Assembly: GCA_003427395.1 (NCBI GenBank)
Contig: BFEA01000279.1
Location: 1,102,712 to 1,134,426 of the forward strand
Origin: Chara braunii
Lineage: Eukaryota > Streptophyta > Charophyceae > Charales > Characeae
Direction: 5' to 3'
Length of the DNA stretch: 31,715 nt
Both the position numbers and the translations under genes were made by a program. Under the pieces are notes generated by a model. It was given only the letters and a program-made list of their open reading frames with translations. It was not told the DNA's origin and made no database searches. This document shows positions 19,543 through 27,836 of this stretch, piece by piece. Positions within the stretch are counted from its first letter, which is position 1. Each line of letters opens with the position of its first letter.

Positions 19543-19546
19543 CTGG

Positions 19547-19777
19547 TTTCTGACTTAGGGTCTTCTCAAGCGAAGGGTCCATAAAATAAATTCCAAACTC
19601 TTGCTTGCAGGTCTGAATCACTTCAGATAGATTTCTTTAAGAGTCCCCCCTCTCGGGGCTCCTCTAACCGAAAGTTTTTTTGACCTGAACCAGACCTTGT
19701 ACGAAATATGCTAGACTGCTGCCTAGTCACAGAATATTCTGACCAAGGTCCGCTCCCAGGAACTCAAGATTTTTGAG
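19547..19777 (-). other. Leader between PBS and first module of element 3
   Basis: About 230 bp of leader without a convincing open frame. Plant LTR elements usually carry packaging and dimerisation signals here, but no specific one is identifiable by eye. Confidence 0.4.
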
Positions 19778-19795
19778 TCCCCGGCAACGGCGCCA
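19778..19795 (-). promoter_or_regulatory. tRNA-Asp-type primer-binding site of element 3
   Basis: The minus strand reads TGGCGCCGTTGCCGGGGA, which from memory is perfectly complementary to the last 18 bases (including CCA) of plant tRNA-Asp and is the PBS of Athila-type and related plant elements. It lies 5 bp inside an LTR end ...GCGACA. This anchors the 5' end of element 3 and shows that the module array lies inside the element. Confidence 0.9.
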
Positions 19796-19799
19796 TTTT

Positions 19800-20340
19800 T
19801 GTCGCGCCCCCACTGCTCCAAGGGTCCGGTGAGATGTCCTTCCCCGGGACCGAGCTCAGTGGGTTGGAGGACTGGCAGGCTGTCACGCAGGAATTTTGAT
19901 AGGTATAAAAAATAGAGGTGTGTTCCGAGGCACTCACACTTAGTCATACAGTCGAGTAGTCAAGGTTATCCCTCCTGCGAGCGGCGACACGGCTTAGAGT
20001 GAGGCGTTCGGGTTTATCGCCTGCACCTGACCTCGTATAAAGGATAGACTCAAGGTCAGCAGAGTCCCTATCATTCAGGAGTCCTTTAAGCTAGCTTGAG
20101 TGTAACCTGCATAAAATAAGGACAAAAAATAACAAACATTCATCATAAAGCAATTGATACTGACAAAATGAGAAGACCAGAAAGCAGACTCTGCAAGAGT
20201 ATGACCAGAGATACGAGACTGAAGAGTGGTACACAGAGTATGCAAGAAGCAGCCATCGGAGGGCTGCAGTCACTAATAAATAATAATGTTGTAATACATC
20301 ATAGTGACTGAAAAGAGGGAACATCAATCAATGATAATCA
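19800..20340 (-). other. 5' LTR (3' part) of element 3
   Basis: The predicted LTR ends (minus strand) at 19800 with CGCGACA, just before the PBS. It runs to higher coordinates, but its TG start is not found. The stretch has no credible gene. It is AT-rich from about 20100 to 20340. No second copy of the LTR is recognised downstream of the integrase, so the 3' LTR is missing, outside recognition, or replaced by the minisatellite. Confidence 0.55.
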
Positions 20341-20371
20341 GCGGTACCCCCTCGTGAGTGAGTGTTGCCGT

Positions 20372-20785
20372 CTAGGACTCCTCGTCATTGAGAACTCGTG
20401 TGGCTATAGACTCTGGAACCACATAGCTGATCTCGGGAGGCACTGCTGGATCAATCTTGCAGATATAGGTCATGCATCTGGCCATCTCCTCATCTGCGAT
20501 GCTCCTGAGGTAAAGCTCCTCCGCAAGAATGATGTCGCCTGAAGCTCCAATCAATATCTCAATACGTCCTCTCTCACCAAAGCAAATGTAGTAAACCTCG
20601 AGAAAGCGATCTCCGTAACGAGGCTTTCGATAAGCCTGCATAGCAAAGTCCGTCCCGACCAAATGACTATAGCCATCTCCAAGGTATGAGACCGGACCCT
20701 TCCCTCTTGGGGGACCAATAATTGTCTCTGACCCAGGTTCGTCTGACATGTAGGAGTCAATCACCCTCAAGAAGATATCGTGCAA
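20372..20785 (-). CDS. Unrecognised ORF, 137 codons
   Basis: An uninterrupted frame, with composition like a real protein rather than repeat: FLRVIDSYMSDEPGSE, PPRGKGPVSYLGDGYSHLVG, RFLEVYYICFGERGRIEILI, then a Glu-rich helix and PEISYVVPES. I recognise no family. It lies beyond the PBS of element 3, inside or past its LTR, on the same strand. A weak resemblance of the EVY block to the N-part of copy C suggests a distant member of the module family. Start codon uncertain. Confidence 0.45.
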   Translation of the reverse strand: MHDIFLRVIDSYMSDEPGSETIIGPPRGKGPVSYLGDGYSHLVGTDFAMQAYRKPRYGDRFLEVYYICFGERGRIEILIGASGDIILAEELYLRSIADEEMARCMTYICKIDPAVPPEISYVVPESIATRVLNDEES

Positions 20786-21002
20786 GAAGATGTGCGATCC
20801 TCCTCAATGTCGCCCTCCGACGTCTTCGCTCGCTGGTCTCCAGCGCTCCCGTCACTGTCCACAAACTCAATCTATGTGAGTGTCCCAGTCGAAATAATCG
20901 CCAAGATCAACGTCATTCACAGAGCAAGGCTCCAAGTCCGACTCGTCCGTCTCTGATTTCATGACACATGTAGTAATTGGGACTCCGGATCTCTCTCTGG
21001 AT

Positions 21003-21410
21003 CTAGTCATCCTTTTTGCTACGGGGCTCACTAAGAGGCTTGGGGTTACGTCCGTCAAAATCGAAGAGCACACCCCCAGGAGCTGAAGGTACGCGCGCAA
21101 ACACCACGTACAGCCAGTCGTCCCTCCAATAACTCTCTCTGTGAAATATGTAATCAGCAATCCTGTCGTATATGGTTCCCCTCACTCCCGTCTCTGCCCC
21201 CTTTACCGAGTAGGTGATCACGAGCGTGTGTCTCGAAGTCGAGGACTCATTAGCCCTGATAGTGAAACTCTGATGTCCCACATGTCTGTAGCAGAACCTC
21301 TCAATCAATCTACCCCACTTGGGGGTAGTCTCACGACGTCGGGCCAGCTCGGATGGAATGCACGCTCTTACTGATGCAGATACTCCCTCCAACACCAGGC
21401 CGGATAGCAA
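21003..21410 (-). CDS. Unrecognised ORF, 135 codons, possible distant module relative
   Basis: An uninterrupted frame with a balanced composition: WGRLIERFCYRHVGHQSFTI, RHTLVITYSVKGAETGVRGT, YWRDDWLYVVFARVPSAPGG, DFDGRNPKPLSEP. The block order (aromatic strand, LV-rich strand, VR, Trp-rich helix, Pro-rich loop, DGR/DGK) parallels module copies A-E, but identities are few. The start overlaps the left edge of the GGCCC minisatellite, so the N-terminus is doubtful. Confidence 0.45.
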   Translation of the reverse strand: MLSGLVLEGVSASVRACIPSELARRRETTPKWGRLIERFCYRHVGHQSFTIRANESSTSRHTLVITYSVKGAETGVRGTIYDRIADYIFHRESYWRDDWLYVVFARVPSAPGGVLFDFDGRNPKPLSEPRSKKDD

Positions 21411-21780
21411 TCAGCAACTCAATATAAAGCCTGCCCGAATGGGTCTGACTGCACTGCAACTCGATATAGGGCCCGCCTGAATGGGCCCGACTGAACAACA
21501 ACTCAATATAAAGCCCGCCCGAATGGGCCCGTCTCAACAGCAGTTGTCTCAGAAGGAAGGGCCCGCCTGAAGGGGCCTGGCTGAAAACTACAACAGAAGA
21601 AAGGGCCCGCATGAAGGGGCCTGGCTGAACATTGTAACAATCCCAAGAAATGGGTCCGCCTGAAGGGGCCCGGCTGAATCAACAAATCAATCTCAAAAAG
21701 TGGGGCCGCCTGAAGGGGCCCGACTGAACAGCAACAATCTCAAGTAGGTCCGCCTGAAGAGCCCGGCTGAATAGCAACTG
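21410..21780. repeat. Minisatellite A, 42-51 bp period, about 8 copies
   Basis: The core GGGCCCGCCTGAAGGGGCCC (with variants) recurs at about 21429, 21471, 21513, 21560, 21604, 21654, 21705 and 21747. The spacers CAACAACTCAATATAAA and relatives vary in length. Confidence 0.92.
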
Positions 21781-21984
21781 ATCAGTGAAACATCTTATGC
21801 ACAGGGATCAGTCACAAATGTTGAATGTACTGGGGCAAGACTGAGCCAGGTCATCTGTGCAAGGACTGAACTGCCAATGCTCCCCGTGCGAGAGAAGATA
21901 TCACGTGCATGAGGTGTTGCTCATCAGCAAAGGAATAAATCAACGGGAACGTGAAGGCAAATCATCCAATCTAGCAACCCTATA

Positions 21985-22530
21985 CTCGAGGGCACATGGG
22001 CTCGCACTCAAAGGACAGCATCTAGCCTGGGCGCACACATCCAGCGCAAGTGCACATGGGCGCGCACTCAAATAACTGTATCCAGCCTGGGCGCACACGG
22101 GCGCACGGTCTAACAACAATGTCGAGCTGGAAAGCGCATGGGCGCTCGCTCTAACTGCTATGCCGAGCTAGGGCGCGCATGGGCGCGCACTCTCAAGCTT
22201 GGGCGCGCATGGGTGCACACTCTCAAGCTTGGGCGCGCATGGGCGCGCACTCTCAAGCTTGTGCGCGCATGGGCGCGCAATAGCTAGTCTGGGTGCGTGC
22301 AGGCACGCAATGAAAATAAATATCCGATCTAGGCGCGCGCCGGTGCGCACTTAAATAATAATTATCTGATCTAGGCGCGTGCGGGCGGGCACTAAAAATA
22401 ATAATCTGATCTGGGTGCGCGTGGGCGCGCACATAAAATTATTATCTGATCAGGGTGCGCGCAGGCGCGCACCGAAAATTATTATATGATCTGGGCGCGC
22501 ATGGGCGCGCAATGAAAGTAATTATCTAAA
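21985..22530. repeat. Minisatellite B with GCGCGC cores, about 12 copies
   Basis: The centre (about 22171-22290) is an almost perfect 30-bp repeat GGGCGCGCATGGGCGCGCAC plus TCTCAAGCTT. On both sides the same GC core alternates with longer AT-rich spacers (ATAAAATTATTATCTGATC). Alternating purine-pyrimidine runs of this type can adopt Z-DNA and hairpins. Confidence 0.92.
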
Positions 22531-22674
22531 TTCAATCTTTGCTTGGGGCCAATATACTACTGCTTGTAATAGGATGGCGTGATTACTGCGCGCAACACTT
22601 GGCCTTCTCTTAGGGCCTGACCACTATTGTCATCAAATTCAGACTAAGTACTCAGTTGGTTGGTCATGTATCAT

Positions 22675-22845
22675 CACTCGCAACAGCGCACAGCTACGGA
22701 AACTGAAAAATGACCCTCAGTCATGGTGCGCAACAGCGCACAGTTGTGAATAGCAAAAATGATTCTCAGTTATAGTGCACAACAGCGCACAGATGTGAAT
22801 AGCAAAATAATTCTTAATCTCGGTGCACAACAGCGCACGAATGCG
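22675..22845. repeat. Minisatellite C, 49-50 bp period, 4 copies
   Basis: The core GTGC(G/A)CAACAGCGCAC occurs with CAACAGCGCA at 22681, 22731, 22780 and 22828. It is a hairpin (GTGCGC, loop AACA, GCGCAC). The core is one base from that of array F. Confidence 0.9.
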
Positions 22846-22849
22846 AATG

Positions 22850-23175
22850 GTACAATGTTCAAATATGAGCCTGACAATATCACAATGCTCAGTAATGGCC
22901 CTGATGAATAGCACAATGCTCAGTAATGGCCCTAAGGAATAGCGCAATGCTCAATAATGGCCCTGACAAATAGCACAATGCTCAGTAATGACCCTGACGA
23001 ATAAGACAATGTTCAGTAATGGCCTTGACGAATAGCGCAATGCTCAGTAATGGCCCTGACAAATAGCACAATGCTCAGTATTGGCCCTGACAAATAGCAC
23101 GATGCTCAGTAATGGCCCTGACAAATAGCACATTGCTCAATAATGGTTCTGACGAATAGCACAATGCTCTAAAAT
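22850..23175. repeat. Minisatellite D, 31 bp period, about 10 copies
   Basis: The unit AATAGCACAATGCTCAGTAA plus TGGCCCTGACG recurs at 31-bp steps (CAATGCTCA at 22883, 22914, 22945 and on). Confidence 0.95.
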
Positions 23176-23229
23176 GACCCTTGCGAAAATGGCTCTGTTC
23201 AGAAATAACACTCTAATATAGTGCGCATG

Positions 23230-23640
23230 CTGCACACAGTTGCAAGGAAAATCAGATCTTGCCCTTAAGTGCAGCGTCCAGACTGCGCACAGTTGCAAAG
23301 TCGGAAATGCGGTATACACAGTTGCCAACTCGAAAATGGCTCTCAAGTGCAATATGCACGGTTGTCAGTTCGGATATGGCCCTCAAGTATGGTATGCACA
23401 GTTGCCAACTCGGATATGGTCCTCAAGTGCGGCATGCACAGTTATCAACTTGGATATGGCCCTCAAGTATGGTATGCACAGTTGCCAAACAACGAAATAG
23501 CCCTCAAGTGCGATGCGCATACTGCGCACTCGGATAAAGCCTTTGAGTACGGTATGCACAGTTGCCAAATAGCCCTCAAGTGCGATGCGCATACTGCGCA
23601 CTCAGATATGGCCTTCAAGTGCGTGCAGGGCAGATAGCAC
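23230..23640. repeat. Minisatellite E, 40 bp period, about 9 copies
   Basis: GTTGCCAACT and variants start at 23361, 23401, 23441 and 23481, exactly 40 bp apart. Units carry GGATATGGCCCTCAAGTGCG and TATGCACA. Long open frames across the array are a by-product of periodicity. Confidence 0.93.
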
Positions 23641-24290
23641 AAATGGACCTCTGATACGGTGCGCAACTGCGCATAGTGGCAAATAGTACGAATGATCGTC
23701 TGATACGGTGCGCAACTGCGCACAGTGGCTAATAGCAGGAATGATCCTCTGATACAGCGCTCAACTGCGCACAGTGGCAAATAGCACGAATGGTCCTCTG
23801 ATAAGGTGCGCAACTGCGCACAGTGGCAAATAGCACGAATGGTCCTCTGATACAGCACTCAACTGCGCACAGTGGCAAATAGCACGAATGGTCCTCTGAT
23901 AAGGTGCGCAACTGCGCACAGTGGCGAATAGCACGAATGGTCCTCTGATACAGCGCTCAACTGCGCACAGTGCACAGTGGCGAATAGCATGAATGGTCCT
24001 CTGATACAGCGCTTAACTGCGCACAGTGGCAAATAACACGAATGATCCTCTGATACGGTGCGCAACTGCGCACGGTGGCTAAAAGCACGAATGATCCTCT
24101 GATACAGTGCGCAACTGCGCACGGTGGCAAATGCCTCAAATGACCCTCAGATACAGCGCTCTATTGCGCATAGTGGCAAATGCCTCAAATGGCCCTCAGA
24201 TACAGCGCTCGATTGCGCATAGTGGCAAATGCCTCAAATGGCCCTCAGATACAGCGCTCAATTGCGCACAGTGGCAAATGCCTCAACGTG
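23641..24290. repeat. Minisatellite F, 49 bp period, about 13 copies
   Basis: The core GTGCGCAACTGCGCAC is followed by AGTGGCAAATAGCACGAATG and GTCCTCTGATAC. Copies at 23664, 23713, 23762 and 23811 are exactly 49 bp apart; the right end (24161, 24210) keeps the 49-bp step with a changed core. Each core is an inverted repeat (GTGCGCA, AC, TGCGCAC). Confidence 0.96.
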
Positions 24291-25334
24291 GTACAGACTT
24301 GGTACTTAGACGTGATGTGCTAATGGCACCCAAGATCGGAGCGCAATGTCACACTTAAACTCAAGTGTGCACAGTCGCCGTTGGGTCATTATGCTGAGAC
24401 ATGGCAAATCATACTCTATTCAAGTGCCCATTGGCACAACTAATCACCCAGCTTAAGTGCTCGTTGGCACAACTCATTATCAAGCCCTGTTTGAGTGCCT
24501 ATGACAAATCCTTGCTGAATATGGATCATGTAGCCCTCGGCGGACTCAAACCCAGACAGGGTTCACTGCATGACTCAACATTTAATGGTTTTCGTGCTCA
24601 GAGTAGTTGATCGCCCTGCACCAATCCTTAAGTGTGGTGAGCAAGGGCGCACAGTATCAACTGTCCTAGGTACAATGCAAGTGAGTTCCCAATCTCAACA
24701 GTTTCCAGGCACGGCTTTTGGGGCACACGGTATCCCTTGAGCACGGCAAGCCTGAGTGCTCAGCACCAGCTGCACTTGGGCAAAGTGCGTGCAGGTGGTC
24801 AAAGGAAGATCAGAACTTTGCTATGAGCCAATGGGCTCGCGGGGGATTAAACAGACCCCGCACATCCGAGTGAGAAAGAGGAAAAAAGGGAGAGCGAGCA
24901 GGGAAGCAGAAAAAAGATGATAGGGGGAGAGATGAGGGAAAAAACAAAATGGTCCTTGTGAGACTGCCTTATTTCCCCGAGCACCCCTCCTTCCCTTTAT
25001 CTCCTTCTTGCATGTCTTGGTCGTCCCTCCTTCTACTTGCTTTAACGCAGTAGCTTCCGTCCTCCTCCTTCCTCGCTGCCCCGCCACTCGCTCCACATCA
25101 CCGCGTGTGAGAGATTCTTACTTGCCGCTCTGCTTGCATTGCTGTATTCCGCAAGTACGCATGCTCTCAATCTGTCTGATCCATGCCACGTGTACCACGC
25201 ATGCTGATCTCTCGAACTGATCTGATCTTTTGGGTGACGTGGCCTCTCTCTTATAATGGAGAGGCCAAGTGATCGGGGCTGAGTGCTGCAGTCCCAAGGT
25301 CGAGGCCGTGGTCTAACTCCAGACCGGGTCTGTG
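24291..25334. other. Non-coding stretch
   Basis: No supported gene. The left part holds degenerate leftovers of the arrays, for example two copies of (C/T)AAGTGC(C/T)C(A/G)TTGGCACAACT near 24420-24470. The right part has a purine-rich to pyrimidine-rich switch near 24870-25030, and a 26-bp hairpin at 25241-25266 (GGCCTCTC and GAGAGGCC around TTATAATG). Confidence 0.5.
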
Positions 25335-25615
25335 CTAAAAATAGCAGCAGTCCCGACCTCGGGATATGAACAGTCAGTCCTATTTTTAGAACGGGACTAG
25401 CGCAGGCCCAGTCCCCGGTAGATGAACAGTTAGTCCCACGCTAAAAATAGCGTGGGGCTGTGCTATTTTTAGAACGGGACTGGCCCAGGCCCAGTTCCCG
25501 AGAGATGAACAGTCAATCCCGCGCTAAAAATAGCGTGGGGCTGTGCTATTTTTTGAACGGGAATGGCGCATGCCCGACTTTGGGAAACGAACAGTCAGTC
25601 CCGAGCTAAAAATAG
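25335..25615. repeat. 83-bp repeat with six exact CTA(A/T)4TAG boxes plus one variant
   Basis: About 3.5 units with an 83-bp step (TATTTTTAGAACGGGA at 25381 and 25464, variant at 25547). CTAAAAATAG occurs at 25335, 25441, 25524 and 25606, and its reverse complement CTATTTTTAG at 25380 and 25463, with the variant CTATTTTTTG at 25546. The boxes fit the MEF2/MADS (CArG-type) consensus CTA(A/T)4TAG. The box at 25441 is also the loop region of a 9-bp hairpin (25435-25456, arms CCCACGCTA and TAGCGTGGG). Confidence 0.9.
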
Positions 25616-25966
25616 TACATGACCCTATTTTAATTATTTGGGCCTGGCTGCTCATCTTTATGGCTACTTAGGGCTGTTCTTTTCCTGGCCGGGCTACGCG
25701 GCCCTGTCGGTCCGGTCCCAACCGGTCAAACTTGAATATCTCGCTGACCCTTGGTCCGTTTCAAGTGTCGTTTGGACCGGACCCCATTAATTGATTCATT
25801 GCAGTCGCATCGGTCCAGTCCAATGGGGACGATTAGGCCTCCAGAGCATCGTACCGTCGTGCCGCTCTTCCCTCGGCTTCGGCCCAGGGGAAGTCTAACC
25901 GAAGTACTAGGGTCCATGACTACGGTACACAATTTCTGACGCAGCGCGGAAGTTGACCGCGGCGAG
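25616..25966. other. Non-coding stretch downstream of the ParB-like gene
   Basis: No gene. The sequence has several short inverted phrases around GGTCCGG and CCGGTC (25705-25730, 25770-25820). I cannot show whether it is a 3' untranslated region or the end of an element. Confidence 0.4.
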
Positions 25967-26794
25967 TCAATTTCCGCTGCTGCGTCGCAACATCTTCCGA
26001 CAATGCGTGGAATCGCTCACGCCCTTTCCGCCTTCTACCCCATCCTCATCGTTCGTCGTCATGTCCTCCATATTGCGAGAACGTGGAGACCCCCATGCAT
26101 TTCCCCCATTCCCGTCATCCCCTGTGACCCCTCCCTGTGGTGTTGTTGTACAGTGTGCATCACCTTTGCTAGTGCATGTGGGCGGATGCAACGACATCCC
26201 CGTGACGCCCATCCCAGCAGTGGACTCTGACACCATCTCCGATGTGCCTGCCAGCGCCGCACCTGTCGCGAGGAGACTCCCGTATGTGGCGCCCGCATCC
26301 ACCGGCTTGTCGAGTGACACTTTTTCACCTTGTGATGTATCCCCCGTTGCGACAGAGATGGCTCCGATGGTGTTTTTGCCTGAGGGCGTGTTCCCCGCAT
26401 CTGGCAACGGAGGCTTCACGCCCAACATCGTCCCACCATCTTCCCTTTGTTCACCCATCGTGTTCCCTGTGGCCGTCTCGGGCACAGGGGCGACATCTTC
26501 TCGGGAGTCCACGTCCATGCTCTCGAGCGCAGCGGCGCGCTCAACCTTTCAGTCAATCTTGCCATACAAGGGGCTCGACTGCAGCTCGTAAAACTTGTGT
26601 GAGTACTCTAACTGCCGAGTAGCTCCCAAGGCGTCGAACAATTGTTTCGCCTTTGCCGCGATGGATGTTTCACTCTCCCCGGGGTTCTCTTTCTGACAGC
26701 GGTATAGTATTGATTGTTCCGTCGTCTTCAGCCAGCTGTCCTTTCCCATGCGGGGAAACGGTCTCCAACCCTTCGAGACATACTTCACCGTCAT
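25967..26794 (-). pseudogene. C-terminal region, third frame
   Basis: Continues from ATG 26794 with TVKYVSKGWRPFPRMGKDSW and KTTEQSILYRCQKENPG, then ATRQLEYSHKFYEL, to a TGA at 26549. The same frame then runs on without stops for 190 codons to TGA 25967, with a Gly, Thr, Ser, Met and Ala-rich composition (GVTGDDGNGGNAWGS). The low-complexity tail is poorly supported as protein. The break between frames looks like a one-base change rather than a true gene boundary. Confidence 0.45.
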
Positions 26795-27836
26795 TTTCCA
26801 CTCCCCGCCTTGGATACATGGCTCGAAATGTCGTCATGCCAAATGATATCATGGCCCCACTTGTCCTCACTAGTGCAGGCGTATTTGTCATCCAAGAAAT
26901 ACACATTATTTGGATCCGCACAAAATCTGAGAGGAATCGGATCGTCTGGCGCGAACTTCGTTGGCTGAGCAGGAATATCAAGGTCATCGTCTTCGTTGTC
27001 TTCCACAGGCGTACATACAACCCGGTTCACACCCGAGGCCACACTATTCGCGGGTGGCAGGTTCGAGCATCCCTCTGATTGACCCGGTCCATATCCCTTG
27101 AAGCTGTGCTCCATGGCAGCGGACTTCCCACACCACCCGGTTGCATTGGTGTCCTTTTCAATCTCGAGGTTGAAGTCCGACGAGTCTTCCTCTCTGTCAA
27201 CGGGGTTAAAGCCTTCACCCGATTTAGCAAGGTCAGCATAGTCCTTAAACGTTAGTTTATCTTTGTGAAGATCAAACCTCAAGAGCTCGCATCGAGCAAC
27301 GAATGTCTCGAAGGCGCCAGTTAGAGCACCGTGATAATGTTTGAGGGTCTCGGTCACCTTGGCTTTCCAATATATGTATCCCCCATCAAGGCGTCCATCC
27401 GGCGCATCGCGGAACAGGTATTCCCACACCTTCAGTCTCTTCGGTCCCAACTTGTGGTACATATCCCTGTTAGTGCGATGTGTGGCATGCGGCTTCTCGA
27501 TGTGGCACTCAAATCTCCCATCCTTAACAAGTATGTCGACGAACTTTATCAAGTATGCAATGTCCTTGGCCAACTCGTTACAGCCAATGACATTATTACC
27601 TGCAAGCAAAAACTTCCATACAAGACCCGCGTGCGCCCTACCCAGCAAAAGCACACCTTCCACCTCTCCTACGAATGAACTGCACAACTTCCGCAACTTG
27701 CCAGGTTCTCGCTCCCAAATTGAATATGCGGCACTTTCGTCGCCTTCGACGCCACCATGTTTTCCGAGGCACTTCCCGAACTTTTCCTCCACAACATGCA
27801 CTTCGGTGAGATCGTTGTGAAGTCGGGGTGCGGCAG
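26791..27836 (-). CDS. SAM-binding-like continuation, second frame
   Basis: The frame is open from the overlap at 27837 (shifted by -1). The start GTG 27801 is probably not a real start. VEGVLLLGRAHAGLVWKFLL, then GNNVIGCNELAKDIAYLI, resembles the strand-loop-helix of a methyltransferase motif I, with a conserved acidic residue after the second strand, though the glycine pattern is atypical. Its order after the catalytic-like part would make a permuted methyltransferase, as in MT-A70-type and beta-class enzymes. The rest is Lys/Glu-rich with KVWEYLFRDAPDGRLDGGYI. Ends at TGA 26791, which overlaps the ATG of the next frame (ATGA). Confidence 0.5.

Larger units (their letters stand above)
11275..19800 (-). 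mobile_element. Element 3: decayed Ty3/gypsy element with tRNA-Asp PBS and extra 5' module array
   Basis: Minus strand, reading left: LTR end (19800), PBS (19778-19795), five or more tandem copies of an unrecognised module (19542-16869), gag with a zinc-knuckle remnant, protease, RT, RNase H, integrase. Gag-pol appears to have been one continuous frame, since most pieces share one register. It is broken by TGA, TAG and TAA codons and by frameshifts near 14525, 14195 and 11812-11598. Domain order defines Ty3/gypsy. No chromodomain is seen. The tRNA-Asp PBS and long 5' region recall the plant Athila/Tat/Ogre group, but pol sequence alone does not let me assign it. Confidence 0.85.

Noticed and set aside
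21410-24290. CRISPR-like array
   Set aside because: Units are continuous diverging tandem repeats without unique spacers of constant length, in a eukaryotic context.
23269-24358. Long open frames on both strands across the minisatellites
   Set aside because: They arise from repeat periodicity without stops; the encoded residues simply repeat and no domain is present.
26791-26794. ATGA overlap as a termination-reinitiation signal
   Set aside because: This coupling is known mainly from prokaryotes and some viruses; in this decayed eukaryotic context a one-base frame change is simpler.
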